Part shown: positions 19,803-29,719 of the stretch, in pieces
How positions within the stretch are numbered: the first letter of the stretch is position 1
Layout of the letters: each line of letters starts with the position of its first letter
NCBI GenBank assembly: GCA_963575745.1
Contig: CAUYUJ010015504.1
Location: forward strand, 42,411 to 106,410
Direction of reading: 5' to 3'
DNA from: Prorocentrum cordatum
Lineage: Eukaryota > Sar > Dinophyceae > Prorocentrales > Prorocentraceae
Length of the DNA stretch: 64,000 nucleotides
Position numbers and translations under genes: made by a program
Notes under the pieces: generated by a model
The model's database searches: none
Told to the model about the DNA's origin: nothing
Seen by the model: the letters and a program-made list of their open reading frames with translations, nothing else

Positions 19803-19922
19803 AACCTTTGGCGCTCCGCGCAGATTCCTTGGATCCGCTCTGGGTCCCCCTGGCGGCGCCTCCGGCGCCGGGGAGGGGGGTCCAGCGCGGATCCAAAAAA
19901 CCCGCGCGGAGCGCCAAAAGTC
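19803..19922. mobile_element. Foldback element FB1, copy 2
   Basis: TTTGGCGCTCCGCGC at the left and GCGCGGAGCGCCAAA at the right are exact reverse complements. Pairing continues through GGATCCGC/GCGGATCC to the centre GGCGCCTCCGGCGCC. This is a nearly complete hairpin of about 115 bp, less decayed than copy 1. Confidence 0.85.
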
Positions 19923-20815
19923 GTATTTCTGGCGTTTTTGTTTTGCTTCTTCTTGTGCGACCTACAGAACTCTACCAGACAGCACGTGGCATGCTGCCGC
20001 GCCCGAACGTGCCAGGGGGGCACGGTGGCGAATGAATCCTCCTCGTCGCACCATCAGATGTGTCGTTAGGGTGGGCAGGGCGTTTCGCCCGAAATTTCCT
20101 CACCGCTTCTGATCCTGAAGCTTGACATTTCCAACCGCCACGCGCATTCCCAAGAGTCCGTCCATGGAGGGTGGATGTTGTTTAGAATGTTGTTCACGTC
20201 TCGGCGCCGCACATTTTCGTGATATGTCTTCTCAAATCGACTCAGATAAAGGACGTCTCGTTTTCAAAGTGATTTCTGGCGCAGATACGGGGCTCTCACA
20301 TGATACCCATTTGAAAACGATTGCCGCACAATGCAGGGTGATTTCTTTCCAGCACGGGGTCCATGCCTCCTTGTCCACAGTGGCGCCCCCACCCGACGGA
20401 AGGACGAACGGAGAGAGGATAGTGAAGAACAAGCTAGGTGCGTTCGCGCCACATCCGCAGTCCTACCCCTCGCACTCGTACCTTCCCATCTTGTTGACTA
20501 TTTTTAATCAGTCGACGTCGACTAGGGTTTCCTACGGGACCTTGATTCCCAAATGACATTCGCAGGAGTTCACCAGTCATGTGTTGTGCCATCGGCAAGG
20601 GGGGCTCGGAAGACGAGGAGGCGGATCAGCAGGAGAAGAATTAGGAAGCCGGAGGAGGCGCCAGGATCCCCGGCCACTTCAGAAGATCATTTGTTGCCTG
20701 CTTGCCCGACGGTAAAGGGGACGCCGAGCTCGGAGACCCAGACCAGGGCAGCAAGTCAGGGCTCCTCTGCGGCCTATCTTCCAGCAGCGCCCAGGATCTG
20801 GCGCCTCTGATCTCG
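19923..20815. other. Gene-free interval
   Basis: Contains a diverged relative of the 83-bp repeat (about 20160-20260). AAGCTAGGTGCGTTCGCGCC at 20430 resembles AAGCCAGGTGCGCTCGCGCC at 12994. No domain is visible. Confidence 0.4.
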
Positions 20816-20912
20816 GAGGAGGAGGAGGAGGGAGAGGAGGAGCAGGACGGAGGAGGAGGAGGAGGAGGAGGAGGGGGAGGAGGAGGAGGAGGAGGAGGAG
20901 GAGGAGGAGGGA
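20816..20912. repeat. (GGA)n tract
   Basis: About 95 bp of GGA, one of the few long tracts with purines on the plus strand. Confidence 0.95.
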
Positions 20913-21316
20913 GGGAGTCTGGGCAGCGAGGGCCCCATCCAGACAGCGACGGCTTGCCGACGAGCCTGGCGGTGAGGGCCGCGGACCCACGGCCTCCGCC
21001 ATGGGGGCCCCCCCGCCCCCGAGGAGGCCGAGAGCGCCAGCAGAGCTGAGCGACCGCGCTGGCCGCCGCGCTGGCCCTTCTCGGCCTTTGTTTTTCAACC
21101 CCGCGGCCGCCGACTGCCCGGCGCCGGCCGGGCTCTCGGCAGCCGCCGTCGCCCAGAGTCCATCCGCCCGCTCCTCTCAAGTAAGAGAAACGCCCAGACA
21201 TAACCCTGTGCCCTGGATCATGAGTCGTGCCCTCCCCCCTTCCCACCGGAGAGTTGATTCTTATCAGGACACAGTGGCATTTTTTCAAGATAGGCATTTG
21301 TTCCTCCTTTCCCCCT
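20913..21316. other. Gene-free interval
   Basis: GC-rich; nothing recognisable. Confidence 0.35.
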
Positions 21317-21470
21317 CCTCCTCCTCCTCCTCCTCCTCCTCCTCCTCCTCCTCCTCCTCCTCCTCCTCCTCTTCTGCTCCCTCATCCTTCTCCCCGCCCT
21401 CTTCTTCGTCCTCCTCCTCCTCCTCTTCCTCCTCGTCCTTGTCCTCGTCCTCCTCCGAGGCGTGGCCTGA
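21317..21470. repeat. (CCT)n tract with CTT/CGT interruptions
   Basis: Pure CCT to about 21370, then impure. Confidence 0.9.
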
Positions 21471-21889
21471 GCTCCGGCGGGGATGACGGAAGAACGCTCG
21501 GAAAGAGAGGGGGGGAAACACAGACGGAAAACGCTTTCGGATCGACGCGGCAGGACCGCCGCCGCCGCGCCCCATAGCAAGGGTGCACCGTCCTTTTCCC
21601 ACCTCCTGCGCCCCCTCCCCCCCTTCCTCCCTCCTTTATTTCTCCTTCATTCTCTGCCTATCCCCCCTCTCGCCCCTCCTTCCTGCCCGCTACCCCGTCC
21701 TTCCTCCCCTCGCCCCTCTTGCGCACGTTTCCTTAATCCTAGAAGCGCGTGGCTTCTTCTCACGATTTTGCGTTGGTTGTTGTACCATCCCACAGGCTTT
21801 TCCATGGTTTGCAAATGCAGGCCGAACACGGTCTAGCAAGTGGTCATTTCCGTCATCTCCACTTCCTCATCCTCGTATGCCTTGGTTGT
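21471..21889. other. Gene-free interval
   Basis: C/T-rich DNA without protein motifs. Confidence 0.35.
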
Positions 21890-22062
21890 TCCTCGCCCTC
21901 CTCGTCCTCCTCCTCGTCCTCCTCCTCGTCCTCCTCCTCGTCCTCCTCTTCCTCCTCCTCCTTCTCCTCCTCCTCCTCCTCCTCCTCCTCCTCCTCCTCC
22001 TCCTCCTCCTCCTCCTCCTCCTCCTCCTCCTCCTCCTCCTCCTCCTCCTCCTCCTCCCCCCC
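21890..22062. repeat. (CCT)n tract with GTCCTC interruptions
   Basis: About 170 bp. The Glu, Arg, Gly, Ser, Leu and Pro homopolymer frames across it are artefacts. Confidence 0.95.
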
Positions 22063-22847
22063 TTCTCCTCCTCCCTGCTGCTGCGCTGCAACATGCGAAT
22101 TGCACTGGATGGTGAACAATAGTATTCTTCCTCCGCCGCCTCCTCCTCTTTCGCCTCCTTCTCCTTCTCCGCCCCCTAAATGACTTGGACTCTGGGCCGC
22201 GCGGTCTCGGAACGTAAGCGCCGCATTGCGTGCGTGCGTCTGTTCAGATATTGCAACGCGTCCGCATTGCTCTATTCGGAGAAGAGCATGTCGAACGAAT
22301 ATTGTTTTATGTCCATTGCATACTTGATTATATGTTATGGCCATTTCATACGCGTGCAAAATTGCCTTCATGTTTTCATGGCCAAGTGGATTGGTCATAG
22401 ATATCCTATGTACAAAAGAAAGGCCGGATCCAACCTCAGGGTAGTTGAGGCAGGTCCTCGTCAGCGGCGCAGTTCCCCACATCATGGGACGGGGTTCGAT
22501 CGGTCCTGTGCGGCAAGAAGCAGGGCTGGACGTAGCGCCGCCAGGGGGCAGTCCCTCATTTGCAATGTACATTGGCTTTAGGCGCACGCGCGCGGAATGA
22601 TATGCACGAGTCATGCACGTGCAGACGATGCCTAGCGCGTGAAAGAACTCTGCGGCATAAACAGCACGAGTGCGCAGCGCGCCAGGCCCCGAGGAGAGAC
22701 GAGGTCTCGCACTGACTGGCCGAGAAAGCGCAGCGCGCGAGGGCGGGTGGTCGGGAAGTTGCGGCAAAGTTGCGCGCTGAGTTGTTTTTTCCCCCTTCGG
22801 GCGTTCTTCCCTCGAGTCGGGCCCGAGCTGCAGATAAAACGGGTCAT
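22063..22847. other. Lower-complexity-free interval; unassigned minus-strand open stretch
   Basis: Not a simple repeat. On the minus strand, about 22790 down to 22180 is open and reads as a normal-composition peptide (including RPMMWGTAPLTRTCLNYPEV), but I recognise no domain and the frame continues into flanking CCT artefacts. It could be a transcribed remnant or chance. Confidence 0.3.
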
Positions 22848-23035
22848 ACCTCCTCCTCCTCCTCCTCCTCCTCTTCCTCCTCCTCCTCCTCTTCCTCCTC
22901 TTCTTCCTCCTCTTCCTCATCCTCCTTTTCCGCCTCTTCCTCCTCTTCTTCCTCCTCCTCCTCCTCCTCCTCCTCTTCCTCCTCGTCCTTGTCCTCGTCC
23001 TCCTCGTCCTCTTTCTCCACCACCACCACCACCCC
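22848..23035. repeat. (CCT)n tract with CTTCCT interruptions
   Basis: About 185 bp, the last long CCT tract in the window. Confidence 0.95.
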
Positions 23036-23704
23036 CTCCACCGACTCCGGAAGAGGGGCTCTCTCGTTCCCGCCCGCCCACAGCCCATTTTCGCCCCCAC
23101 CCTGGTCGCCGGCCGCGGGCGCCCTTGCCAAACGACAGAGGGGCGGCGGCCGCTGCCTCGGGGGCACACACGTCGACCCCCCCTTGCGCGTCAGGGCGCC
23201 AATCGGTCGAGGTTGGTCTCCGTTTCACCTTGCACATCCCCCTTTTTCGCAGTCTTTTCGCCATGGGGGAACGAGTCCGAGAGGTTTGTCGCCGTGTTCG
23301 GGCTCCCGGGCCCCCTCCTTGGGTCTCGGGGCCGTCGAGAAGCGGTTCGGGGTGAGAAGGGGGTCCTTCGGAATGCCCCCGGGGTTCAGGACCCGTTCCT
23401 GCCAGGACCCGCCCTTTGCATGATGCCCTTTTACCCCATCTTTCCCCATTCCTCATCGCCGTCTTCCCCGCCAGGTTTTCTGTCCTTCCACCATCCTCGC
23501 AACTCCCCCCATGCAGGAGCCGCGCAGGGTCTGAGAGACAGAGGCCGCGGACGAGCACGCACGTGCGGGAGGCCAGGGTGAGAAAAGTCGGCACGACAGC
23601 GATGCGTTGCTGACCGTACAGTTTGTCCAGCCACGCGCTGTAGGCTTCAAATTCGCGAACGCATCATTACCCCGAAGCAAATGTTGTGCCAAAGTTGTTA
23701 GTTC
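23036..23704. other. Gene-free interval
   Basis: No repeat structure or domain noted. Confidence 0.35.
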
Positions 23705-24118
23705 ATGTACGGCAGGTTTGCGCCGCGTCCACACGGCGGCGACCTTTTGCGCGGGCGTTTAAGGTTGAACGCCTGCAGTGACCTGGACCAGGCCGACGTC
23801 AAACGATCGGCGCTATCGGAGAGTCGCGATCGCCCCAGGTTGAACGATCCACGCGGCATCGACAAGCAATGGCCGTACGAATTTGCAAAGCAATACGGTC
23901 CAGGCTTCGCTAACGTCTACATCCGCGCTGCGGGCACTGGCACAGCTGGTGTAGAACTGCGCAAGTGGCCATATCTTGAACATGTGCGAAAGTATGTTAC
24001 GTTGTGCAAGATGCCCTCGCAGAAAATGATGAATTTGATAGTGATATCGCGTTCGATGGGCGCCACTTTACGGCGCTCGACCGAAAGACCGAAATACGAC
24101 GACAGACACGAACATTAG
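23705..24118 (+). CDS. Hypothetical open frame, unrecognised
   Basis: 137 codons. Residues about 45-110 have ordinary protein composition (GIDKQWPYEFAKQYGPGF, then LRKWPYLEHVRKYVTLCKM), unlike the repeats around it. There is no signal peptide, membrane segment or known motif. It lies just upstream of the copia element, possibly inside or beside the presumed 5' LTR, so it may be an unrelated remnant. Confidence 0.25.
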   Translation: MYGRFAPRPHGGDLLRGRLRLNACSDLDQADVKRSALSESRDRPRLNDPRGIDKQWPYEFAKQYGPGFANVYIRAAGTGTAGVELRKWPYLEHVRKYVTLCKMPSQKMMNLIVISRSMGATLRRSTERPKYDDRHEH

Positions 24119-24842
24119 GAAAACACTAGTAAAAAGTGCCTAGTCGATCCAGCGCCCGTTGTCATACATTATTCAACTTGCTGGTATTGTTGAAAGATTT
24201 TTGTGCGCGTTGGATTAATTTCGTTGTCCCCGATGGTGGCTAGGATATACGTCCAAATGCACAAATGTTGCATGCGAAATCAAGCTGGAAAAATCAGGAG
24301 GACCCGATATTAATAGATTTGCCGAAAACTGAACGTAGACCCGGAGGGATTAAGTACCGGCATGCTTGCTACCCCCTGCGCTCGCTCTTCATATCCTCCC
24401 ACAATCCCCCTTGCCTGTTCTTCCCCCCCAATTTCTTTCTTACGCAGTTTCCATCGTCCCTTGCTGCTGCAGCTACCCCGGCCCAAGCGGGTTCCATCCA
24501 GGCACTTGAGGGCGGTTCTGGAGGGAACCATTAATTTAGTGGGTGCGACGCTCGGCGATTCGCTTTGTGAACCAGCGTTTTCGGGCAATGTTTTGGTGGA
24601 GGCCCCCCTTCCTTCAATTCCAACGAAAAAATCATTCCCTAGAGCCGCTCAACCATGGCAACGGGGAATTGGGCGCCGTCCGATGGCTCAAAATGGGCGC
24701 CGTCCGGACCTTTTTGTACAACAGGTTGCGTCGGCCCTTTGTGAGATAGTGCACGTGTCACATGCGTTTATGCGCCACTCGCCGCCGTTTGACCTCTAGG
24801 GGCCCCTTTTTGCCATTGCGTTAAAACGCATCACAATCACAT
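24119..24842. other. Interval that may contain the 5' LTR of the copia element
   Basis: The sequence ends AATCACAT directly before the candidate primer-binding site. Because the element is truncated at its 3' end there is no second LTR to compare, and the LTR start cannot be set. No gene was seen. Confidence 0.3.
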
Positions 24843-24854
24843 TGGTAGCGGAGC
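24843..24854 (+). other. Candidate primer-binding site of the copia element
   Basis: TGGTAGCGGAGC follows a CACA end plus one base. LTR retrotransposon primer sites start with TGG, complementary to the CCA end of a tRNA, and this sequence is close to initiator-Met-type sites. It lies about 180 bp upstream of the first gag-like peptide, as expected. Confidence 0.4.
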
Positions 24855-24999
24855 TACCACACGATCCCCGTATCGATCGTACCAGTGCGCGCACGTCTCG
24901 TCAGAAAGTGTCGCGATACTTCTTCTTATTTTCTGTATTGGCAGTTTCCCTCGCTAGGGGACGGAACCTTGCGCCATGGTTTTTTCTTCTCTTCGCTAT

Positions 25000-25610
25000 C
25001 GGCCGAGCGCTGGCGCGTTGACGCGGTCCGAGACGAAGAGTGGCTCCTGCATCTACGACGGCACGGTGAACAACTTTCACGAGTGGCAATTCCGCACGGA
25101 TGCGCATAAATGCCGCCTTGGCCTCAGTGGATCAAAAGACGAGCGCACCACAGCAACACGTGGTCACCGCAGCTGTCAACAAGGTTGTAGAAGGCTTCAC
25201 AGGTGACGCATTCGATATTGCCATGGATATCGGTAAAGACGTGCTTCTGACTCCGAATGGGATTGATCAGCTGGTGCTGGTGGTTCGTACTGCATTGTTC
25301 CAGTTAGGGCAGAGACCATTTGGACCACTGTCTCGGCAGCACGGTGAGCCCATGGTCTCGTACATATCCCGAAGGAAGCGTCGGTGGAAATTTGTTTCCC
25401 AGTAAGATCCTAAGGCCTTGTTGCGCGACGATGTGAGTGGCTCCCTTCCCCTGGACCACGCAGGCCTCTCGCATCCAGAGAATATGATGGCGTTGTTGAC
25501 ATCCACAGGAAATGTGACAATGACAACCTTCGACAATATCAAGGACGTCTTGATCTTCCAGCACGGCCGCATACACATCCGCCAAAAAGGCAAGGAGGAG
25601 TAAAGGCCCG
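25000..25610 (+). pseudogene. Copia gag-like region
   Basis: Starts in one frame (DGTVNNFHEWQFRTDAH, about 25050-25105), then shifts to the frame of 25100-25405 (ALASVDQKTS through SYISRRKRRWKF). It continues past a TAA at 25403-25405 to 25603 with LSHPENMMALLTSTGN and FQHGRIHIR. The pattern of a short N-terminal FREW-type motif, an Arg-rich RRRWK segment, then LTSTGN and QHxRIH is what I associate with dinoflagellate copia capsid regions. No complete frame remains. Confidence 0.6.
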
Positions 25611-25775
25611 CTCTTCGACGTGGACGCAGCCCAAACCCTGCTACCAGAACAGGGGCAAGGGCAAGGGCAAGGTGCGCTTCTCCAGGCCACAACACGCCTT
25701 CTACACTAGGGGCAAGGGCCAAGGGCAAAGGAAAGAGCGGAGACAAGAGCCGCCATTGCGCGCCCCGGTCGCCTG

Positions 25776-26010
25776 ATGGGAGGCGGCAAGGGAGGACCTT
25801 CCCGGGAAGATCGCGAGGTGCGGCTCCTGGAGATCAAGAAACGCTCGAAATGCAAGACTTGCTACGAAACAGGCCACCGGTCCGAGGGCCCCGAATGCAA
25901 GGGCAAGCCCAGGACGGCAATGGCAGCGCGCACTGGAGACGCTGGCGAGCACCATGTCCAGTTGCGCGAGGACGATGACGAACGAGAGTTCACGTCCGTC
26001 AGTTTTGTTG
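25776..26010 (+). pseudogene. Copia zinc-knuckle region
   Basis: A basic Gly/Lys-rich lead (GARARARCASPG and GKGKSGDKSRH in adjoining frame) precedes a cysteine knuckle at 25851-25898: C-x2-C-x4-H-x6-C, read as CKTCYETGHRSEGPEC. The last spacing is longer than the retroviral x4. This part would bind element RNA or DNA in the particle. A stop-containing stretch follows. Confidence 0.6.
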
Positions 26011-26199
26011 CTACACCACCATCAAGCCTTCATCATATCATTAGGAGCAAGGAGGAGTCGATGGATGAGAGTGGATCCCGGTGTTTCTCGTTTCTGCTAG
26101 TCTTTGTCTTCTCGCGACACGCGCCGCGGGGCATGCGCGCGGGGGGGGAAATTGCGACGGACTGCGTAACTCGCAGCACAAACGCGTTGGGCGCCATGT

Positions 26200-26640
26200 C
26201 AGCTGCATGGGAATGACCGAAGCCGCTCCGGTTCAGGGCCCCCCAGAGCTCCAGGAGAAGAGTCTTCAGACCTCTGCAGTGGCCGAGGGGGACCCCCCTG
26301 GGTCCATGGCTGTTCGCTCGACCGAATCCTATTCCATGGCTAGCGTTTCTGATGGGGAGTTTGATGGGGGGGATACGTTTCGGATCCTATATCTGTCCCT
26401 GGTCAGGATATAGCGTCTGCCTCGGATCAGCACAAAGGGCTCACTTATGGTCGCGTTCTCAGGGATGCTCCAGATTCCGTGGATTGGGGTCGCATGGCGA
26501 AGAAACCCAGTGAGGATATGGTTCTGTTTTTAGGATAGGTCGATCGCACTTTCATTCGGAAGGAAGACGGGCAGTTTGTGAGAGTTTCGGGGCCGAAGGT
26601 TTCCAGTCGCAAAGTTCTGCTTTCTCCGATTCTGGCCTGA
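26200..26640 (+). pseudogene. Copia linker between knuckle and protease
   Basis: Peptide pieces in changing frames (VSDGEFDGGDTFRIL, then KEDGQFVRVSGPKVSSRK) have ordinary composition and lead into the protease frame. Stops lie at about 26411, 26536 and 26638. No catalytic motif. Confidence 0.4.
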
Positions 26641-26649
26641 ACAGGAAAC

Positions 26650-27348
26650 TTGCAAATCCCCCGTTGCCTTGCCCATGCGCTCGAGGTCGTAAGAATCTCG
26701 GGGGTCGGTCCTAGCGCTCGTTTCATCGCTCGCGCCTGCAAGGATCGTTGGCACATGACCACGAAGGAGAGGTGCACGGTACTGCGCCCCCCAGGTGAGC
26801 GCCCGCGCGAACTCGTGAACAATCGCGACAGAACTCCAGATATTGTTCGCGCGCTTTGTTGTCGCTGCCTGACACGCATCGATGATCCGCCCAGGGAGCC
26901 CGAAGAAGACAGGAAAGCAAGAGGTAAGAAAATTGAACGCTCCAGCAACATCCAGGCAGAAACACGTGAGAAGAGTATTGGTGCTGATCGCCGCATCACC
27001 CCTATAGAACTAAAAGTTGTACGAATGGCTTTCACCAAACGTGCTATTGGCATTCGCGATGACAAGGGCGACATTTGCACAGGTGAACTAACATCTTGGC
27101 ATCGCGACTGCGTCGCAGAAGTCGCAGATCACAGTCTCGTCGGTTGCATGGCTCCAACGCAGAACGCGTCGACTGATTTTTCGGCTCTTTCAGAGCTTCG
27201 CACGGTTGGTGTCTTCAAGGACGAAGGTGTTTGGGCCATCTTAGACGAGGGTTGCAATTCTTGTTGTCGCTGCAAAGCCCGGGCTCTTCACGCAGAGGAC
27301 AAATTCGAGAAATTGGGCTTTCATACCAAATTGGTTCAGACAGCGTAA
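26650..27348 (+). pseudogene. Copia aspartic protease region
   Basis: A 232-codon open frame. Near its C-terminus, GVWAILDEGCNSCC (about 27225-27267) matches the position of the retropepsin D-S/T-G active site, here DEG (codons 27244-27252), with hydrophobic residues before it. The N-terminal two thirds is a charged linker with a KKIERSS/KKARxx-like basic stretch and a possible Cys pair (CCRCL). DEG instead of DTG is unusual, but this DEGC form may be normal for the family. Confidence 0.55.
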
Positions 27349-27399
27349 GACGCACAGCGGCATAGGAAAACAGAGACGACAAGTAAGGATAATGTTCCG

Positions 27400-28060
27400 T
27401 TAGGTCTTATTATCATTCGTCACTCCAGTGACAACGAGGACGCCCAGGTCGCTGCCGCGGCTGCTGGCGCTGGCGTTCGCCCCACACCACAAGGCTCGAA
27501 GTTTGCTGTGATCACGCCGGGCTTGGAGAACTTCGAGAACAACCCGAGGTGCTCGGGGTCGGCGATGATGAGGGAGCACATCCGCCGTCGCCATCGTTCC
27601 AGTCATGATATGACTACCAGAGGACGCGACGCCAATGCCATCATTGATACGCTCAGTGCTGCAGATGAGAATATGGCGAACGATGATCGGCAGGTGTCGG
27701 TGGACACCAGGGCTCTGACCGACCCGACCCACGCGCGCCATGTCGGTCATCATCCGAATTGTTCACGCAATTCAGTTGAGAATGAACTGTTCGCTGGCAT
27801 CGCTGAGTATGCGGGAAAATCTGTGGCGAAGAACAAGTCTTCACAGTCTGTGCGCATCGTTGCCATCTGTCGTTCTGGTCGGCATCGCTCTGCTGCTGTC
27901 CAATATGGTGCTTAATCAGTTCTTGAAGCAGTGCGACATTGAATGCAGTTCTGCGCGCCTGAGTCGACGCGAGTGGCCTAGACGTACTTGCAACGGAGTA
28001 TGTGAGAACTGCTGCCACTCATCCGATTGGGCCCGTGAGATGGCGAATTCTGCGGCTGGC
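27400..28060 (+). pseudogene. Segment resembling the RapZ (YvcJ) C-terminal domain, broken
   Basis: FAVITPGLENFENNPRC (about 27500) leads to VRIVAICRSGRHRSAAV (27850-27897). This resembles the CTGGxHRSV loop of the RapZ C-terminal domain, with the HRS triplet kept. After a frame change the segment RREWPRRTCNGVCENCCHSS (about 27965-28025) continues in the frame of 27740-28438. RapZ binds small RNA and metabolite phosphates in bacteria; here I infer only fold-level similarity. Its position between protease and integrase could be a captured gene or an ordinary lineage-specific module. Confidence 0.35.
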
Positions 28061-28221
28061 GGGATGGCTTCGATCCTTACTGAGTCCCTCGAGAAGCCCA
28101 GTACACCGCCACCTCCAGTTCCTGGGCCGCCCGCCACGCGCAGACCCCGTGACACGTTGGGCGCGAATTCCAATTCTATTCGAACATCTGCCACGAGAAC
28201 AAGAGGCCGCCGACAGATTAT

Positions 28222-29192
28222 ATGCGATGTGTACGCTGTGCTCGCGTGTATGCAGAGACCTGTGCATTGCCCAAATCTGTTGGTGGTAGTATTTATAATG
28301 CTGCTGCTTCGCAACCGCCCCTCGCCGCATCGCCCTCCGCAGCTGCATCATCACCTTCATATCAGGCACGCGATTCGCTGGGCGATGACGACGACGCGCC
28401 GAAGAAGAAGGCTCGCGTGGGCAGCGCCAGCAAGTTAACGACGGGTCTACCACCAGGCGACCCTGCACCTCGGGGCCCGATCGTTCGCCCTCCTGGGATG
28501 CCTCCCATGATGCCGCGGCCCAAGCACAAGCCCGCTTTCCTCGCGCCGAGGCAGCCGGACGGACCGCTGCCTGCACGCGTTCACAGGACTCCTCTGCCGC
28601 CTCCGCCACAGGATCCGCCGCGCAGGGTAGCGCCGCCGCCGCCGCCGCCACCACCTCCAGCGAGTATTGTCGCCGTTAGCAGCGACGACGAATCGAGCAA
28701 GACTCGCGCGTCTCGTTCAGGATCCCCGACTTTTCCTATCGAGAGGGACCTGGCCACGGCGGGCGGTGAGCGGGCCGGAGACCCAGTCGTGGACTTCGAG
28801 ACGATTGCAGCTGGCGCAGCTCAGTTGGGCTCGCTTTTCGAGCACGGCAGGAAGAGAAACTTCATCACGCACGTTGATCCTCGATCGTTCCCATCAGAGG
28901 GGTCGAAGGGCCGCGCGGGAGAGCAGGACACCGGAAATTGGTGCGTGCAAGCTGCAAAGTTGATTAACACTCAGATCTAGTTCCGGCCGGCATGGTCTTC
29001 CTGGAAGAAGAGTTCCACGGGTCGCACCAAGGACACCCAGTCCTGGAAGCGTATAGAATATCGTGAGGCCATGAATTCTCCGGTGGATGCTGAGGAGTTC
29101 GATCGAGTAGCATCTTCGCGCAACTTCCGAGGATCCGCGTTGACGGAACATCGCATGCGCGCGCGCCACTGCAGCTGGACGAGCATGAGATG
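28222..29192 (+). pseudogene. Proline-rich acidic/basic linker, stop read through at 28978
   Basis: Open from 28222 to a TAG at 28978-28980, then open again in the same frame to a TGA at about 29190. It starts with a Cys pair (MRCVRCARVY). This is followed by a Ser/Ala stretch, DDDDAPKKKARVG (a candidate nuclear localisation signal), a long Pro-rich part with a polyproline run near 28640-28662, SSDDESS (acidic), and a non-repetitive tail including NSPVDAEEFDRVASSRNFRG. No enzyme motif. The single in-frame stop suggests recent inactivation or a sequencing difference. Confidence 0.35.
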
Positions 29193-29456
29193 ATTACCAT
29201 GAATGCAAAAAGTCGTGCCATGTATTGCCCTGGATCGCGTGGCACCATTATGCAAGATGAGTTGTTATCTTCGTTTGTTGCCGAGCTGTCAGACACGTCT
29301 GCTACCGACAAAGAGATCGTCGAGAAGGTGATCAGGAACACCGATCCGCTTCGCGGACGAGCGGGGACCAATTTGGCCAGGGTGCTGCTCTACGCCATCG
29401 GCATCACGTTCGCCTGCCCAGGTTCGCGCGACGCGGTGGCGCGCCGAGATTGGTAG
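29190..29456 (+). pseudogene. Unrecognised polyprotein piece
   Basis: About 88 codons in another frame continue the tail above (MQDELLSSFVAELSDTSATD, then KEIVEKVIRNTDPLRGRAG). Composition is protein-like and no domain is named. The next 260 bp (29457-29719) have stops in all frames but still carry peptide pieces. Confidence 0.3.
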
Positions 29457-29719
29457 CCGTCGATGGCAAATGACATCGTCGAGCGCCATCCTGATCTCGT
29501 TGTCGCCTACACACAAATCAGAATGTGATCAGTGATTGTGTCTCTGGATTGGCTTAAGATAATGGTCCTGTAACTGTTGCGCTCGGTCATGAGCCTGGTT
29601 GCTCAAGCCTCGAGGCCACTCGCGCGCTGAACTCGTGCCTCGAATCAGACGCAGACATCGCGAGTCAGAAATCCCTTGAGTTCCTCTGCGAGTTAGTCAG
29701 AAAGTTAGACTGAATAGAC

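Noticed and set aside
22440-22560. tRNA-like or small-RNA gene (GGGGTTCGATCGGTCC)
   Set aside because: A T-arm-like motif is present but the T stem does not pair properly and no acceptor or anticodon arm can be formed.
24660-24710. Relic dinoflagellate spliced-leader sequence (GATGGCTCAAAATGGGCG)
   Set aside because: It resembles neither strand of the conserved spliced leader over enough positions.
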